A stretch of DNA of 64,000 bases from Burkholderia sp. OK233. GTDB lineage: Bacteria > Pseudomonadota > Gammaproteobacteria > Burkholderiales > Burkholderiaceae. The stretch's first letter is position 1. Each line of letters opens with the position of its first letter. The stretch is from the NCBI RefSeq assembly GCF_900230185.1, contig NZ_OCSR01000001.1, positions 1,116,001-1,180,000 of the forward strand, read 5' to 3'. Shown here piece by piece: positions 1 through 8,696 of this stretch. The notes beneath the pieces are model-generated. The model was not told the origin of the DNA. It did no database searches and worked only from the letters and a program-made list of their open reading frames with translations. The position numbers were made by a program, and so were the translations under genes.

Positions 1-178
1 ACGAACGCTGATCGGACGTCTCATCGATCATGTTCGGCGGTACGGCAAGTGACACTTGCTTCGATTTCGAGTCGCTTTTGTAGTCGATTTTGGTCGGCGA
101 CGAGGTGCCGCAGCCGGCGACCAGACCGCCTGCCATCAGCATTACTGCAAACCGCTTGGTAAGACGAAGATCAGTCAT
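1..178 (-). CDS. bamC: Outer membrane assembly lipoprotein BamC, N-terminal part
   Basis: Only the first 59 codons lie in the window; the gene runs off the left edge. The protein begins MTDLRLTKRF and has a lipoprotein signal ending in the lipobox LVAGC with Cys23. It is followed by a stretch typical of betaproteobacterial BamC/NlpB (SPTKIDYKSDSKSKQVSLAV). BamC is an accessory lipoprotein of the BAM complex, which folds beta-barrel proteins into the outer membrane. The identification rests on resemblance of this N-terminus, so it is good but not final. Nothing upstream in the window looks like dapA, a common neighbour of bamC. Confidence 0.8.
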   Translation of the reverse strand, partial: MTDLRLTKRFAVMLMAGGLVAGCGTSSPTKIDYKSDSKSKQVSLAVPPNMIDETSDQRS

Positions 179-645
179 GTTCGGGGAATCCTTCCGCTAC
201 GCCACGGCAAGTTTCCGTGGATCAACCCAACATTTTACCGATCCCGGCGAGTCATGTGCAAAAACCCGGGTTTGCCCATGAATTGAGCAGCGCGCGGACG
301 GCAAATTCCGGGTTGCGTCAAAGGATCTGGATACCGACGAATCGCTGCGACGCGCGTCCCTCCCATCGCGCAAAAGCGCCCCGCTTCACGGCGGCGATCC
401 TGTCCCTCCGCGGCAATTTTAACAGTTCACAACACTTCTCAAACGCCCGTAGGACATGACCTAGTCACTAGTCAGATCATTGTTTTAAAAGACACTTTTG
501 CCCCCCGTCACGCGTTATTTTCGAGATTCGCCGAAGCGCTGCGCGTCGCTCCTGACAACGATCAGGAAACCTGAGTGTTATCTTGAATTGAACATCTCAA
601 TAAAAATTTAGCGCTCCGGGTTTTCCAATAACGAGACAGGTTGCC
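179..645. other. Intergenic region between bamC and the DUF2844 gene
   Basis: No convincing gene is present. The region must hold the divergent promoters for bamC (minus) and the DUF2844/DUF3443 pair (plus). The stretch 470-610 is AT-rich compared with its surroundings. A short dyad CTAGTCACTAG lies at 461-471. No clear -35/-10 pair could be assigned. Confidence 0.5.
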
Positions 646-1110
646 ATGCCAAATTCCACTTTCTTACTGGCCTTCGCTGTCCCGGCAATGGTGGCCGCCC
701 TGCTGTGTGTCAGTGCCGATGTGCGCGCCGAATTGGGCGGCACGATGCCCAGCCAGGCGAATTCGAAGGCCGCGGCGCCCCAAACCCTGCTGAACGGCGC
801 CTTACGCCTGCGCACGCTGACCGACGCAGGCAACACCACCATCAACGAGTACGCGACGAATACCGGCCAGATCATCGCTTACGCGTGGCAAGGCCCGACC
901 ATGCCGGATCTACGCGCACTGCTGGGAGGGTACGTCGACGCCTACAGGGCGGGTGCCGCCGCATTGGCGCCGGACGGCAATCTGCACGCCTCGCGGGTTG
1001 TCCGGCCTGATGTGATCGTGGAATCCGGTGGTCCGATGCGCGGCTATGTCGGACGCGCGTGGCTGCCGGCGGCGCTGCCCGCCGGCGTCACCTCCGACGA
1101 CCTCCGCTGA
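646..1110 (+). CDS. DUF2844 family secreted protein
   Basis: A 154-residue protein with an N-terminal signal peptide (cleavage near VRA-ELGG). A conserved block includes NEYATNTGQIIAYAWQGPTMPDLRALLGGY, split here as NEYATNTGQIIAYAW and QGPTMPDLRALLGGY, which is characteristic of DUF2844. The function is unknown. The gene directly precedes a DUF3443 lipoprotein gene with a 49-bp gap. This pair recurs in Burkholderiaceae, so the two products probably act together in the envelope. The start at 646 gives a clean signal peptide. Confidence 0.75.
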   Translation: MPNSTFLLAFAVPAMVAALLCVSADVRAELGGTMPSQANSKAAAPQTLLNGALRLRTLTDAGNTTINEYATNTGQIIAYAWQGPTMPDLRALLGGYVDAYRAGAAALAPDGNLHASRVVRPDVIVESGGPMRGYVGRAWLPAALPAGVTSDDLR

Positions 1111-1159
1111 CGCGGGCAAGTCAGCAATAAACCGCCCCGAAAACTCCCTCCTACACGCC

Positions 1160-2431
1160 ATGAAGACCTCTTCCCGTCTCCGCGCCCTGTTCCTGACTTG
1201 CGCCGTGCTCGCTGGTTGCGGTGGCGGTGGTGGAAGCAGTACGCCAGCTGCCTCCACCCAGACGGGCTCGACGAGCCCGGCCAGCGGTCCGAACGCCGCG
1301 AGCGCGCCGTCCGGAACCGCTGGCGCCAATATGACTAATTCTGTGCCGCAGTCGAACACGCCGAATGTCCAACCGATCACAGTCAGCGCCGCGCCGGGCC
1401 TGACGCGCAACATGCTGACCACTAGCGTCACCGTCTGCCAGCCCGGCACCGGCAACTGCGCGACGATCGACAATATTCAGGTCGACACCGGCTCGCAGGG
1501 CTTGCGGATTCTCGCCTCGGCGCTGCCGGCCAGCCTTCCGCTGGCTGCCGTGGCTTCGGGTAGCGGCGTGACGGGCGAGTGCGCAGTATTCGGCGGCGGC
1601 TATGCGTGGGGCGCGGTGCGCGGCGCGGACGTGCGGATGGCCGGCCAACTGGCCGCCTCGATTCCGATCCAGCTGATCGCCGACCCCACGCTGCCTAACG
1701 TGCCCACCGACTGCGCCGGCTCCGGCCCCGCGATGCTGACCGTTGCAAGCCTGCACGCCAACGGCATTCTCGGCGTCGGCCTGTTCTCGGCCGATTGCGG
1801 CAGTGGCTGTGTCAATTCGGCGCTGCCACGTTGGTATTACAGCTGCGACGCCAGCGGCGCCTGCCTCGCGGGCACGCAAGCGCTCGCCCAGCAGGTAACC
1901 AATCCAGTCAGCCGCTTCGCGCTCGACAACAACGGCGTGGTGATCGACCTGCCGGCGATCGCCGACACGGGGGCGCCCAGCGTGTCAGGCTCCTTGATAT
2001 TCGGCATCGGCACTCAGGCGAATAACACGCTGGGCGGCGCAACCATCTTCAGGACCAACACGCAGACGGGCTATGTGCGCACCACCAGCGCCGGCCAGAC
2101 TTATGGGCAGAGCTACCTCGACAGTGGCTCGAACGGCCTGTTCTTCAACAATAGCCAATTGCCCCGATGCGGTTACTGGTACTGCCCGAGTTCCACGCAA
2201 ACAGCGAGCGCCTCGATCTCCGGCACGGACGGCGTGTCAGGCACAGTGTCATTTTTGATCGGTAATTCGAGCGCACTGTTTGGCTCGTCGAATAACGCCT
2301 TCGACAACCTGGCCGGCATTGCCAGCAACAGCTTCGGCTGGGGCTTGCCCTTCTTCTTCGGACGACGCGTCTATACGGCGATTGCATCGAGCGTGACGTC
2401 GGCTGGGCCGGGTCCGTATTACGCTTTCTGA
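1160..2431 (+). CDS. DUF3443 family lipoprotein, aspartic-protease-like
   Basis: 423 residues from the ATG at 1160, which gives a lipoprotein signal with lipobox LAGC (Cys20) followed by a Gly/Ser-rich linker; an upstream in-frame ATG at 1028 would spoil the signal. The body carries two motifs typical of pepsin-like aspartic proteases: VDTGS at Asp109 and LDSGSNG at Asp321. Each is preceded by hydrophobic residues, as expected of the two lobes of a bilobal enzyme. Several cysteine pairs suggest disulfides. DUF3443 has no assigned function that I know of, so the protease reading is an inference from motifs. It is paired with the DUF2844 gene upstream. Confidence 0.75.
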   Translation: MKTSSRLRALFLTCAVLAGCGGGGGSSTPAASTQTGSTSPASGPNAASAPSGTAGANMTNSVPQSNTPNVQPITVSAAPGLTRNMLTTSVTVCQPGTGNCATIDNIQVDTGSQGLRILASALPASLPLAAVASGSGVTGECAVFGGGYAWGAVRGADVRMAGQLAASIPIQLIADPTLPNVPTDCAGSGPAMLTVASLHANGILGVGLFSADCGSGCVNSALPRWYYSCDASGACLAGTQALAQQVTNPVSRFALDNNGVVIDLPAIADTGAPSVSGSLIFGIGTQANNTLGGATIFRTNTQTGYVRTTSAGQTYGQSYLDSGSNGLFFNNSQLPRCGYWYCPSSTQTASASISGTDGVSGTVSFLIGNSSALFGSSNNAFDNLAGIASNSFGWGLPFFFGRRVYTAIASSVTSAGPGPYYAF

Positions 2432-2692
2432 GTGCGCGATGCCGGGGCCCGCCTTGCGCAGACAGCCGCGTTGGGTGGGTTCGATTGAGTGCCCGAGCAG
2501 ACTTGACGTATCGAGCGCCAAACTCCCGTCTCAAACAGAAAAATCCTACAGTCCGATCGGATTTCCCCGCGCGGAAAATTCCCAAATTCTCATCTCCCGC
2601 TTATTTGATACGCCCTAACAGCAATAATCGTCGTTTCCGGCTAGCGTCATCTCGATATCGTTAGCTCTGCATAATCTAATAATAGTGAAACG

Positions 2693-4564
2693 ATGGAAGT
2701 CACCTTTTCGCTCGACGATTTCGAGCAACTCGTCTACACGCGGCAACATACGCAAGCCTCGCTTCAGCTTATCGCGGCACTCGCACTCCTCCAACAAACG
2801 CGCGACGAATTGAACGCGAGCTTCAAAGCCTCAGGCATGATCGACCTGCCTCCGAAAGAGCAACGCCAGCGTTTCTGCACGCGTCTGACAAGCGCGGCGT
2901 CTACGTTGTTCGCCGACCCGGATTTCCGGCCGCCCACCGCGTTCCTCAGATTGTTTTTCACGCTGCATGAATGGATCGGCACGCTGTTCTCGGCCACGGG
3001 GCTTGGCAATGCGGACCACGTCATCCGTCATCTGAATCCTCGCGGCGCGGCGGACACGCAGTTTCTGCCGGGAGACAGCTTCATCGAGAAGCTATGCGTG
3101 CTCTATTCGACCGAGTCCGAACTGGAACTCGACTTCGCCGCGCTCTGGGCGTACGACAAAACCATCGCGGCCTGTCTCGCCCTCGTTCTGCTGGCACCGG
3201 TCTTCAACGGCTCGCCAAGCGCGCACCTCAAGCGCGAGGCGCTGCTGGCGTGGTTGCCCGGCAAGCTGCAACTCATCGACGATCTCGACGATCTGCCATC
3301 GGCCGTGCTGCACAACGCCTATATGTTCTGCAGCTATGCCGATACGCCGCGGCGGCATGCGATCAAGCAGGACATCAATGTGCTGGTGCGTCGCAAGCTG
3401 GAACAACTTGGCCTGACCGACTTGCCCGCATCGAAACCCACGCCTGCCAGAGGCAAACCGCGGCGCGGCAAGAAGCCGCTGATGGTGGTGGTGCTGGAGT
3501 GGTTCAGCGGCGCCCATTCGATCTACCGCACGCACTCGCGCACCCTCGAAGCCGCTCGCGAACATTTCGAGGTGGTGGGCTTCGGCTTCGGCTATGCCGT
3601 CGACGAGGTCGGGCGGGACATCTTCGACCGCTTCATCGAACTGGAGCAGCCTGACTACGTCGGTGAATGCCTGAAAACGATTCGCGACTTCGCCGAGGCC
3701 GAGCAGCCGGACGTGTTGTACATGCCGAGCGTCGGCATGTTCGTGCTAACGGTGTTCATGTCCAATCTACGCATCGCGCCGTTGCAAATCGCCGCGCTCG
3801 GCCATCCCGCTACCACGCATTCAGACAAGATCGACTACATCAGCGTCGAGGAAGATTATGTCGGCGACCCGGCCTGCTTCAGCGAACGTCTGATGAAGTT
3901 GCCGAAAGACGGTCAACCGTACCGCCCGTCCGTTGCATTACCGGACATCGTCGCGCAGATTCCGTCGCGGCGCGAGACGCTCCAGATCGTCATCACCGCC
4001 AGCGCGATGAAACTCAATCCCGGCTTTCTCGGCGCGTGCCGCGAGATCGGCGCGCGTGCGGCGACGCCCGTTGAGTTTCACTTCATGACCGGTGTGCCGT
4101 CGGGTCTGCCGTTCGACCGTCTGCGCGACGCCATCGTGCGTGCGGTGCCGGGCGCTGTCGTGCACGACTTTCACGACTACGCCGCATATCTGGCGCGCGT
4201 CAACCAGTCCGATCTGTTCCTGAGCCCGTTTCCGTTCGGCAACACCAACGGTATCGTCGATGCATTGACGCTCGGCTTGCCAGGTGTATGCAAACGCGGG
4301 CCGGAAGTGTTCGAGCGGATCGACGGCGCACTGTTCGACCGCGTGGGCATGCCCTCGTGGACCACCACGGACAGCATTGGGACGTATGTCGCTGCGGCCG
4401 TGCGCATGATCGACCAGCACGACGAGCGCACGGCGCTGCGTCAATCCCTGATCGATACGCAAGCGGTGCAGCGCTGCTTCGAAGGGCGGCCGCAGGCCTT
4501 CGGCGAAAGCGTGCTGAAACTGATGCGCGAAAACAAAAGCCGCCTCGCTGACGGGGCGGCTTGA
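2693..4564 (+). CDS. HMW1C-like protein N-glycosyltransferase (GT41)
   Basis: A 623-residue protein resembling HMW1C and ApNGT, cytoplasmic enzymes that transfer hexose from UDP-hexose to Asn in NxS/T sequons of adhesins. It has an N-terminal helical all-alpha domain (about 1-240), a basic linker (about 245-262), then a GT-B catalytic part. Visible motifs are GAHSIYRTHS with His275, LGHPATTHSDKIDYISVEED (His371), ASAMKLNPGF with Lys440, and SPFPFGNTNGIVDALTLG with Asn519 and Asp523. These match the conserved UDP-sugar site of the family. No adhesin or autotransporter gene is adjacent, so the acceptor is unknown. A short hairpin (4537-4544 pairing with 4555-4562) overlaps the stop. Confidence 0.85.
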   Translation: MEVTFSLDDFEQLVYTRQHTQASLQLIAALALLQQTRDELNASFKASGMIDLPPKEQRQRFCTRLTSAASTLFADPDFRPPTAFLRLFFTLHEWIGTLFSATGLGNADHVIRHLNPRGAADTQFLPGDSFIEKLCVLYSTESELELDFAALWAYDKTIAACLALVLLAPVFNGSPSAHLKREALLAWLPGKLQLIDDLDDLPSAVLHNAYMFCSYADTPRRHAIKQDINVLVRRKLEQLGLTDLPASKPTPARGKPRRGKKPLMVVVLEWFSGAHSIYRTHSRTLEAAREHFEVVGFGFGYAVDEVGRDIFDRFIELEQPDYVGECLKTIRDFAEAEQPDVLYMPSVGMFVLTVFMSNLRIAPLQIAALGHPATTHSDKIDYISVEEDYVGDPACFSERLMKLPKDGQPYRPSVALPDIVAQIPSRRETLQIVITASAMKLNPGFLGACREIGARAATPVEFHFMTGVPSGLPFDRLRDAIVRAVPGAVVHDFHDYAAYLARVNQSDLFLSPFPFGNTNGIVDALTLGLPGVCKRGPEVFERIDGALFDRVGMPSWTTTDSIGTYVAAAVRMIDQHDERTALRQSLIDTQAVQRCFEGRPQAFGESVLKLMRENKSRLADGAA

Positions 4565-4615
4565 GATTTGAGATTCGCGGTTTGCGGTTGAGCGGGCGCT
4601 AGGGCCTGTTGACAA

Positions 4616-5002
4616 TCAGCAGGTCCAGATGAAAGCAGCGGAGAGCGCAACGAATGATGAGAATCGTTCGGAGAGCTTGTCGTAGCGGGTAGCCACGCGA
4701 CGGAATTGTTTGATGCGACAGAAGAACCGTTCGACCAGATTTCGAGAGGCATACAGATGTTCATCCAAAGGACGTTGCTCAACACGATTGGCGCGACTGG
4801 GGATGACAGCTTGAATGTCCGCCGATTCCAGATGCTGCAGGATCGCGTTCGAATCGTAGGCTTTGTCGGCAGCCAGACTGACGGGTTTCAACTCGCCCAG
4901 CAAAGGCAGGGCCTCCGGACTGTCTCCAGCCTGTCCGCCCGTCAGATGAAAGCGAGCGAGCATCCCCAAGCCGTCGACCAGAGCGTGAATCTTGGTGCTC
5001 AA
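4616..5002 (-). CDS. IS5-family transposase, OrfB (joined to OrfA by -1 frameshift)
   Basis: The C-terminal half of the transposase. It includes STKIHALVDGLGM, the second catalytic aspartate region (LAADKAYDSNA) and the conserved glutamate segment NLVERFFCRIKQFRR. If translated alone it would start at the TTG overlapping the OrfA stop. The sequence between the A8 run and this TTG is open and reads GEQAIGRSRGG in this frame, exactly the residues expected in an intact IS5 transposase. A programmed -1 frameshift is therefore the natural reading and the element could be active. Confidence 0.88.
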   Translation of the reverse strand: MSTKIHALVDGLGMLARFHLTGGQAGDSPEALPLLGELKPVSLAADKAYDSNAILQHLESADIQAVIPSRANRVEQRPLDEHLYASRNLVERFFCRIKQFRRVATRYDKLSERFSSFVALSAAFIWTC

Positions 5003-5367
5003 TCCGCCACGCGAGCGCCCGATTGCCTGTTCGCCTTTTTTTTCGCCGCGCCGGCGGCATGCTGGTGGGCACGCACAATCGTACTGTCAATGAAGACTTC
5101 CTCAAGGTCCGCGTCGCCCGCAAGCTCGGCGAGTACCGTATGCCATATTTGCGCCCGCGACCATCTGGCAAAGCGTTGGTACACGCTATTCCACGTTCCA
5201 AAATCAGGCGGCAAATCGCGCCATGGGCTGCCAGTGCGCGCGATCCATAGCACGGCCTCAACAAACAGCCGATTGTCTGCTGCGGTCCGACCCGGGTCGG
5301 TGGACTTGCCCGGCAGCAAGGGGGCGATCCGCTCGTATTGGTCATCGCTGAGCATCAGTCTTGGCAT
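4999..5367 (-). CDS. IS5-family transposase, OrfA
   Basis: The N-terminal half of the transposase (about 122 residues from the ATG at 5367; a TTG at 5382 is an alternative). It contains LSDDQYERIAPLLPGK, typical of the DUF4096/IS5 N-terminal domain, and the catalytic-core segment EEVFIDSTIVRAHQHAAGA, which carries the first DDE aspartate. The frame ends at 4999 just after a run of eight A residues on the coding strand (5043-5036). A -1 slip there joins OrfA to OrfB. Confidence 0.88.
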   Translation of the reverse strand: MPRLMLSDDQYERIAPLLPGKSTDPGRTAADNRLFVEAVLWIARTGSPWRDLPPDFGTWNSVYQRFARWSRAQIWHTVLAELAGDADLEEVFIDSTIVRAHQHAAGAAKKKANRQSGARVAD

Positions 5368-5485
5368 CCTGTTTTTCCGCAAAAGACAGGATGTAAACAG
5401 CTTTCCTCACAAGTTAACAGCCCCCTCGGCGATGATTGTCAACAGGCCCTAGCGAAAGCTGCCCGCGCCCGTTGCGAGCAAGACT

Positions 5486-6073
5486 TTACTCGGCGGCTTC
5501 GCTCGCAGCAGTAGGGGCCGGCGTGGCGAGCTTTGCTGGCGCCAACCAGCTGAATACGCTCAGCGCGGAGCCGTGGAACGTGCACTCGGCGGCCGCTGCC
5601 GTATTGATCTTCTTCGGCTTGGCCGACTTGAGCGAAGCTGCGTCGCTCCCCGAGGCAGCGACGCTCGCCGAAGCGGTCATCGCACCCAAAGCCGCTCCAC
5701 CCGTCACGTCTGAGGCAGCCGCAGCAGAGGAAGCCCCCTGCGCCACGGACACCGCGGACGCGGCGCGCACGCCCGAAGCCGTGTGAGGCGCATTCGCGAG
5801 TTTCGCGGCGGAAGCCGCCGCGGACGCCGCCGAGGCGGCCGCAACCTCCGAAGCCGTCATCACATGCTCGATCGAGCCTTCGACGACCACCCGCGAGCCG
5901 TCGATACCGGCGCCCGTATGCGCGATCTTCAGCGTATCCGGCGACGACGTTTCAGCCAGCTTGCTTCGCATCAACTGCTCGCATGCATCCGAGTTCTTGT
6001 AGACGGCCGTGCAGGCCGCCAGCAGCGCTGCAGCAGCCGTGACGCAGGCGATAGAGAGAATCCGAACTTTCAT
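5486..6073 (-). CDS. Alanine-rich lipoprotein of unknown function
   Basis: 195 residues from the ATG at 6073. It has a lipoprotein signal with lipobox LLAAC, a cysteine-containing conserved-looking segment (CEQLMRSKLAETSSPDTLKI), then about 75 residues made mostly of Ala, Ser and Val, and a C-terminal segment AECTFHGSALSVFSWLAPA. The ends look like a small conserved envelope protein and the middle like a low-complexity expansion. I do not recognise the family. It is convergent with the IS element. Confidence 0.7.
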   Translation of the reverse strand: MKVRILSIACVTAAAALLAACTAVYKNSDACEQLMRSKLAETSSPDTLKIAHTGAGIDGSRVVVEGSIEHVMTASEVAAASAASAAASAAKLANAPHTASGVRAASAVSVAQGASSAAAASDVTGGAALGAMTASASVAASGSDAASLKSAKPKKINTAAAAECTFHGSALSVFSWLAPAKLATPAPTAASEAAE

Positions 6074-6162
6074 TGATGTTCCGTTTTGCAAGCCGTCGGC
6101 AATTGTAGCTTACGGGCTGACCGATCGGCACCGCGGCTCACGGGGACGGCACAGGGAGAAGG

Positions 6163-6184
6163 ACAGAGACAGAGACAGAGACAG
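6163..6184. repeat. GACAGA hexanucleotide tandem repeat
   Basis: About three and a half tandem copies of a six-base unit (acagag) in the 299-bp gap upstream of cadD. The unit length is a multiple of three. The gap otherwise holds no recognisable gene. Confidence 0.8.
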
Positions 6185-6372
6185 TGGCACGGCACCGCGC
6201 AAGGACGTGCCGATCCGCACGTCGCACAAGACAAAGAGACGGCTTGACCGCGACGCCTTGCATCGGCATCGTGTTGACCGGCCGCTATGCTTGCGGCGCG
6301 CCGCCTCGTCAGCCGTACCCGCTTCATGGGTCCGGATCCGTTTTCCCACTGCGCATTGACCGGCTTTCCCGC

Positions 6373-7008
6373 ATGTTCAGCGTCGCCCTGCTCGCCGTCG
6401 CAGCTTACGCCGCCACCAATATCGACAACCTTTTCGTGCTGCTCGCCTTCCTTGCGGAAACGGGCGGCCAGCGTCGGCGCGTGATCGCCGGGCAGTTTGC
6501 CGGTTCGCTGATCTTGATCGCGGGGTCGATTCTGCTCGCCGCGCTGTTGACTCGGTTACCTCCCGGCTACGTCGGTCTGCTCGGTCTCTTGCCGATCGGC
6601 GTGGGCCTGAGCAAAGCATGGGCGCGCTTTCGCTCCGGCAACGCGGATCAGGTGCAAGAGGCGCAGGTCGCGGCGCGCACGCGCTCGCCAGCGACGCCGG
6701 CTACGGCCGGCGCAGGCTCGTCATGGTGGACAGTCGCGTGCGTGGCGGTCGCCAACGGCTCCGACAATCTCGCCGTCTACGTACCCCTGTACGCGAGTCA
6801 TTCTCATAGTGAGGGCATGTTCATCTCGCTAGTGTTCATCGTCATGATCGGCCTCTGGTGCGCAGGCGCGGTGTGGCTGGTGGAGCATCCGTTGCTGGGC
6901 GCGCCGATCCGGCGCTACGGTACCGCGTTGCTGCCGCTGATCCTGCTGGTAATTGGCGTCTCGGTGATCGTGCAGAACGATACCTTGCGGATCGTGTTCG
7001 GTATCTGA
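6373..7008 (+). CDS. cadD: Cadmium resistance transporter, CadD family
   Basis: A 211-residue integral membrane protein from the ATG at 6373. About six hydrophobic segments are visible. It begins FSVALLAVAAYAATNIDNLFVLL, split as FSVALLAVAAYAATN and IDNLFVLL, and the second half repeats the pattern (VACVAVANGSDNLAVYVPL). The paired N-x-D-N motifs are typical of CadD, a LysE-superfamily cation exporter. The substrate (cadmium or another cation) is inferred from family only. An in-frame ATG further upstream would add an unlikely hydrophilic leader. Tandem hexanucleotide repeats lie on both sides of the gene. Confidence 0.82.
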   Translation: MFSVALLAVAAYAATNIDNLFVLLAFLAETGGQRRRVIAGQFAGSLILIAGSILLAALLTRLPPGYVGLLGLLPIGVGLSKAWARFRSGNADQVQEAQVAARTRSPATPATAGAGSSWWTVACVAVANGSDNLAVYVPLYASHSHSEGMFISLVFIVMIGLWCAGAVWLVEHPLLGAPIRRYGTALLPLILLVIGVSVIVQNDTLRIVFGI

Positions 7009-7062
7009 GGCGGACCTGCAGCTGACGATCCGGTCGCCGCACAGGGAGGGGGTCACGCCGGA

Positions 7063-7128
7063 GCCGAAGCCGAAGCCGAAGCCGAAGCCTGAGCCTGAAT
7101 CCGCGTCCGGGTCCGGGTCCGGGTCCAA
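7063..7128. repeat. Compound hexanucleotide repeat (GCCGAA)n-(GTCCGG)n
   Basis: Four copies of GCCGAA, two of GCCTGA, then GTCCGG-type units in a continuous six-base register, in the gap after cadD. On the minus strand it would read as alternating Asp-Pro and Gly-Phe dipeptides, but no credible gene uses it. Confidence 0.85.
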
Positions 7129-7210
7129 AACAGAAACACTACGGTGCGTGCCGGGATGCGCTGCTATCAGCGCGCGATGCAGCACGGCCGACTGTCGCCC
7201 GCGCGAACGC

Positions 7211-7540
7211 TCAGTTCGACGGCATTTGCGGCTGCACGTAAGTGCGCACGCCGGCGAGCGGCGAGCCGTACCCACCCGCCTGGGTGTTGTTCGGCAACCC
7301 GTTGACCAGTTGCGCGCGCGGATCGGTCGGATTCAGATTCAACTCGCCCGCCTGCTGGTTGCCGTGCGTCGGATATTCGCTGCCGCGCGCCGCGTTCGGC
7401 ATCACGCGCGTACTGTTTTGCGGCGCGTTGATGTCGTCCTGCACGCTCAGGCCCTGTGCGCCAGCCTGCGCGGCGACACCGCAAGCGACCGCGCACAGCA
7501 AAACCCCCATTACCCTCGACGTCCTTGATGTTCGTTTCAT
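7211..7540 (-). CDS. Small secreted protein of unknown function
   Basis: 109 residues from the ATG at 7540. A cleavable signal peptide ends near AQAGA-QGLSVQ. The mature part is short, hydrophilic and rich in Asn, Pro and Gly, with no cysteine and no recognisable domain. It probably lies in the periplasm. It stands alone, convergent with the cadD region. Confidence 0.65.
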   Translation of the reverse strand: MKRTSRTSRVMGVLLCAVACGVAAQAGAQGLSVQDDINAPQNSTRVMPNAARGSEYPTHGNQQAGELNLNPTDPRAQLVNGLPNNTQAGGYGSPLAGVRTYVQPQMPSN

Positions 7541-7826
7541 ACCGACCTCCGGCAAAGTGCAAAGTGAAATGAAAGGCGATCCTGTCCGCGATTCCAGTAC
7601 AGGCGTGCCAGCGCGCGCGGCAGACGCTGATCACATCATTTATACGCGCTACCTCGTCTTTCGGATTCGGCTAAATTTGCCCGCCCATCGCCAAAAGGCC
7701 GAACCGGCGCGCATCGTGCGCTGACCGAAGCCACGGGACGCCGAGACGCAGCAAATACCCCAAGCGCATATCGTTATGCCGATTGGCGATTTCTTTCCAG
7801 GCGGATCGCGCCCGATAATGGCTGCC

Positions 7827-8696
7827 ATGAACACCCACCCCACTCCCCAAGTCCGCGCGCTGCGTTCCGCGCTCGTGGCACTGAGCGCGGCGCTGCTGCT
7901 GGCCGCCTGCGCCGCCCCGACGGCATCGACCTCTTCCACGGCGGCTGATTCCGCCTCGCTGGATGCCGCCATTTCCGGGCCGCAGCGTAGCGACAAGAAC
8001 CGCGCACGCGATGTCTACCGCCATCCGAAGGAAACGCTGCAGTTCTTCGGCGTGGCGTCGTCGCAAACCGTGCTGGAGATCGCGCCGGGCGGCGGCTGGT
8101 ACACGGAGATACTCGCGCCCTATCTGCACGACCACGGCAAGCTGTACGAGGCCCAATACGACAGCCCGGACGCTGCGTCGGCGGCAGAAGAGCAGGCTGG
8201 CCGGGCATCGTTCGCGCGCAAGCTGGCAGCTACGCCGGCTCTCTATGGCAATGTGGTGGTCGGCACGCTGCGAGCGGGTCAGTTCAGTGGCTTTCCGACC
8301 GATGGCAGCGTTGACCAGGTGCTGACCTTCCGCAATATCCACAACTGGATCAAGGACGGCCAGATCGACGCCAATCTGCGCGCCTTTTACGCGGCACTTA
8401 AGCCGGGCGGCATCCTCGGCATCGAGGAACATCGCGCGGCGCCGGGCACTTCGCTGCAACAGACCATCGACAGCGGCTATGTCACCGAAGCCTATGTCAT
8501 CGAACACGCGCGCGCGGCTGGTTTCGAATTGGCGGGCCAAAGCGAGGTGAACAGCAATCCGCGCGACACGAAAAACTATCCACACGGTGTGTGGTCGCTG
8601 CCGCCCACGTATGAAGGCCACGACGTCGATCGGGCGAAGTACGCTGCGATCGGCGAATCGGATCGCATGACCTTGCGCTTCGTTAAACCCAGGTGA
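7827..8696 (+). CDS. Periplasmic/lipoprotein class I methyltransferase-like protein (COG4798 type)
   Basis: About 289 residues from the ATG at 7827 (7818 is an alternative). A lipoprotein-like signal (LLLAACAAP) precedes SDKNRARDVYRHPKETLQFFG and an SAM-binding motif VLEIAPGGGWYTEILAPYL, with a later LKPGGILGIEEHR segment. These are the marks of the predicted exported methyltransferase family COG4798. An SAM-dependent enzyme outside the cytoplasm is odd because SAM is cytosolic, so the true role is uncertain. It precedes the leuA leader but is unlikely to be functionally linked. Confidence 0.78.
   Translation: MNTHPTPQVRALRSALVALSAALLLAACAAPTASTSSTAADSASLDAAISGPQRSDKNRARDVYRHPKETLQFFGVASSQTVLEIAPGGGWYTEILAPYLHDHGKLYEAQYDSPDAASAAEEQAGRASFARKLAATPALYGNVVVGTLRAGQFSGFPTDGSVDQVLTFRNIHNWIKDGQIDANLRAFYAALKPGGILGIEEHRAAPGTSLQQTIDSGYVTEAYVIEHARAAGFELAGQSEVNSNPRDTKNYPHGVWSLPPTYEGHDVDRAKYAAIGESDRMTLRFVKPR

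Larger units (their letters stand above)
4602..5449. mobile_element. IS5-family (IS427-type) insertion sequence
   Basis: An 848-bp element with 17-bp perfect terminal inverted repeats: GGGCCTGTTGACAATCA at 4602-4618 and its complement at 5433-5449. It is flanked on both sides by TA, within CTAG, consistent with a short target duplication. It contains one DDE transposase split over two overlapping reading frames on the minus strand. The element sits between the glycosyltransferase gene and a lipoprotein gene and does not visibly interrupt either. Confidence 0.93.

Noticed and set aside
7063..7128. Coding of an Asp-Pro/Gly-Phe repeat protein on the minus strand
   Set aside because: The surrounding frame overlaps cadD, lacks a good start and has no other protein-like features.
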